Assembly (NCBI GenBank): GCA_031178305.1
Contig: JAPSJG010000225.1
Location: 1 to 6,452 of the forward strand
From: Sinorhizobium sp.
GTDB lineage: Bacteria > Pseudomonadota > Alphaproteobacteria > Rhizobiales > Rhizobiaceae
Length of the DNA: 6,452 nt
Direction: 5' to 3'
Positions 5,132-6,452 of this stretch are shown piece after piece. Positions within the stretch are counted from its first letter, which is position 1. Every line of letters starts with the position of its first letter. Both the position numbers and the translations under genes were made by a program. The notes under the pieces were generated by a model. The model saw only the letters and a program-made list of their open reading frames with translations. It did no database searches and had not been told where the DNA came from.

Positions 5132-6452
5132 TCATGGCTCAATGCCGATCTGTCCGTCCAGACGAACCTTCTCGAAATCGCTGATCAGGATCTCGACGTG
5201 GACATGCCAGGTGCCCGGCAGCGGGAGGATCGTATGGTCGATCCGCCAGTTCGTTTCGTCACCCCTGACCGCCGCACGCCTGAACGGCTCGATCCCGGAA
5301 TCCGGCTTCGAAAAGATAAGCGTCACCTCCTTGGCATCGAGCGCTTCATATTCGCCGGTGAGAATGTTGATCGAAACGTCGACCGGGCCGGCGCGCCCGG
5401 GCATGACCTCTATGAGGGCCATCGCCCGGTCGGTGTGGATATGCTCGGTCGCGGGTCGGGCCTTAGCGGCCGCGAGCGTGCGCGGCGGTGGTGTGAAGCG
5501 CCAGGAATCCGCGACCGTGAAGATCAGGAGCACGATCACGGTTTCGGCTGCGATCGACCGGATCAGCCGGTAGGTGGCTGGGGCGTCCCCGGCCGAGGCA
5601 GGCAAGGTCAGGCGCCAGCGGTTGACGGCGGCGAGCAGGAACAGCCCGGCGACGAGAAGCAACTTGACGAGGAGCACTTTGCCATAGGCCGTTTCGACGA
5701 GCGCGCCGGGCTCGCGCACCTGAACGATGGCCATGACGACGCCGGCGGTAACGAGAGCGAGCATGACATAGGGGATGGTCGTGGAGAAGCGGCCGAGCGC
5801 GGCGGCGGCCGCCGTATCGCCGCGCTTCAGCGCGAGGGCTAGAGGGACCAGCGCTCCCACCCAGTAGGCGATCGCGACGGCATGAAGGAAAACCGCGGGT
5901 CGCATGAGCCATTGCGGCTCGGCGGTGGCGGCATGGCCGCTCAGAGACAGTGCCGCGCCTACGCAGAGGAGGGCGGCGAGCGATGAAATACGCGAGGTCT
6001 GCCCCCGGCCGAAAAGAGCCGCCACCGCCACGGCGATGCCTATGATGGTAATGGCGGCGGTGCGGCCGAGGCTGGTCGCCATCGCGGTGGACCATACGGC
6101 GGGCTCGTTGATGCGTGTAAGGCGCTCGCCAAGCGCATCGAGCCCCTGGAAGCCGACGGAAAGAAATATGCCGAGCAGGCCGACGCCGAGCGCCGCCGCG
6201 ACGGCACCGCGCCCGGTTCGAGAGCCCCCAAGCAGCCAGCGCGACGCGAATGCACCGCCGACGCCGACGAACAGGCCGAGATAAAGCGCCACTTTCGAGG
6301 CAAGGACGCCGGCGCGCACGGCCCAGTCGATGTGGTTTCGGACAGGCCGCGGCACGTCGGTTGCCGCGCCGATCGAGAACACGATTGACCCGCCGACCGG
6401 ATGCCCATCCGCAGAGGTCACGCGAAAGCTCAGCACATGCGTGCCTTGGACA
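5132..6452 (-). CDS. CopC-CopD copper resistance fusion with C-terminal YtkA/FixH-like domain, 5' end outside window
   Basis: About 439 residues of an inner-membrane copper-handling protein are visible. The frame stays open to the right edge, so the true start is outside; the GTG at 6436 is a valine codon inside the CopC domain, not a start. The visible order is as follows. First comes the tail of a CopC beta-barrel (GTHVLSFRVTSADGHP) with the DGH motif, whose Asp and His are Cu(II) ligands in characterised CopC proteins. Next are about eight hydrophobic helices (counting from the first visible Val, roughly residues 46-71, 83-101, 131-148, 156-173, 185-208, 227-245, 259-276 and 301-315). They include SGHA and LHAVAIAYWVG, with the membrane histidines typical of CopD (PF05425). 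Last is an extracytoplasmic beta domain of about 90 residues (DVSINILTGEYEAL to HVHVEILISDFEKVRLDGQI) of YtkA/FixH type. The architecture recalls Bacillus YcnJ, linked to copper uptake. Resistance versus acquisition cannot be decided here. Confidence 0.9.
   Translation of the reverse strand, partial: VQGTHVLSFRVTSADGHPVGGSIVFSIGAATDVPRPVRNHIDWAVRAGVLASKVALYLGLFVGVGGAFASRWLLGGSRTGRGAVAAALGVGLLGIFLSVGFQGLDALGERLTRINEPAVWSTAMATSLGRTAAITIIGIAVAVAALFGRGQTSRISSLAALLCVGAALSLSGHAATAEPQWLMRPAVFLHAVAIAYWVGALVPLALALKRGDTAAAAALGRFSTTIPYVMLALVTAGVVMAIVQVREPGALVETAYGKVLLVKLLLVAGLFLLAAVNRWRLTLPASAGDAPATYRLIRSIAAETVIVLLIFTVADSWRFTPPPRTLAAAKARPATEHIHTDRAMALIEVMPGRAGPVDVSINILTGEYEALDAKEVTLIFSKPDSGIEPFRRAAVRGDETNWRIDHTILPLPGTWHVHVEILISDFEKVRLDGQIGIEP

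Noticed and set aside
5007..5142. A longer cpdB reading frame starting at 5142.
   Set aside because: It would overlap the CopCD stop, lacks a signal peptide at its N-terminus, and bypasses the well-placed GGAG and ATG at 5007.

Overview
The window is high-GC alphaproteobacterial chromosome, most likely Rhizobiaceae and probably Sinorhizobium/Ensifer. This rests on the character of the proteins, a HlyU-family small protein of the rhizobial type, CTTGAC-type -35 boxes, and two intergenic repeats that resemble elements I associate with Sinorhizobium genomes. The species call is inference from memory, not from a search.

Layout, left to right. The left edge holds the 5' half of a tRNA-Leu(UAA) gene on the minus strand, with a recognisable promoter just upstream. 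Next on the minus strand is an exported protein of unknown function (118-708). A 318-bp divergent gap follows, containing a two-hairpin element (841-943) that carries a 13-codon ORF with a good ribosome binding site. ilvA, the short ACT-like form of threonine dehydratase, runs on the plus strand (1027-2274). The gap after it is filled by a roughly 250-bp MITE-like element with about 31-bp terminal inverted repeats and strong internal hairpins (2306-2554). A small HlyU-family gene (2596-2916, +) starts immediately after it and may be transcribed as a leaderless mRNA. Facing it on the minus strand are cpdB, a periplasmic cyclic-nucleotide phosphodiesterase/3'-nucleotidase with a Tat-type signal (3025-5007), and, upstream of cpdB, the 3' part of a copper-resistance CopC-CopD fusion with a C-terminal YtkA/FixH-like domain (5132 to the right edge).

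These genes do not form one pathway. ilvA makes 2-oxobutyrate for isoleucine synthesis, CpdB salvages nucleotides in the periplasm, and the CopCD protein handles copper at the membrane. CopCD and cpdB lie in the same direction 124 bp apart, with a hairpin between them, so co-transcription is possible but not evident.

I found no defence system, phage gene, CRISPR array or complete insertion sequence. The signals most worth a second look are intergenic: the palindromic element with its tiny ORF, the MITE-like element, and the promoter that appears to place transcription start on the HlyU-family start codon.
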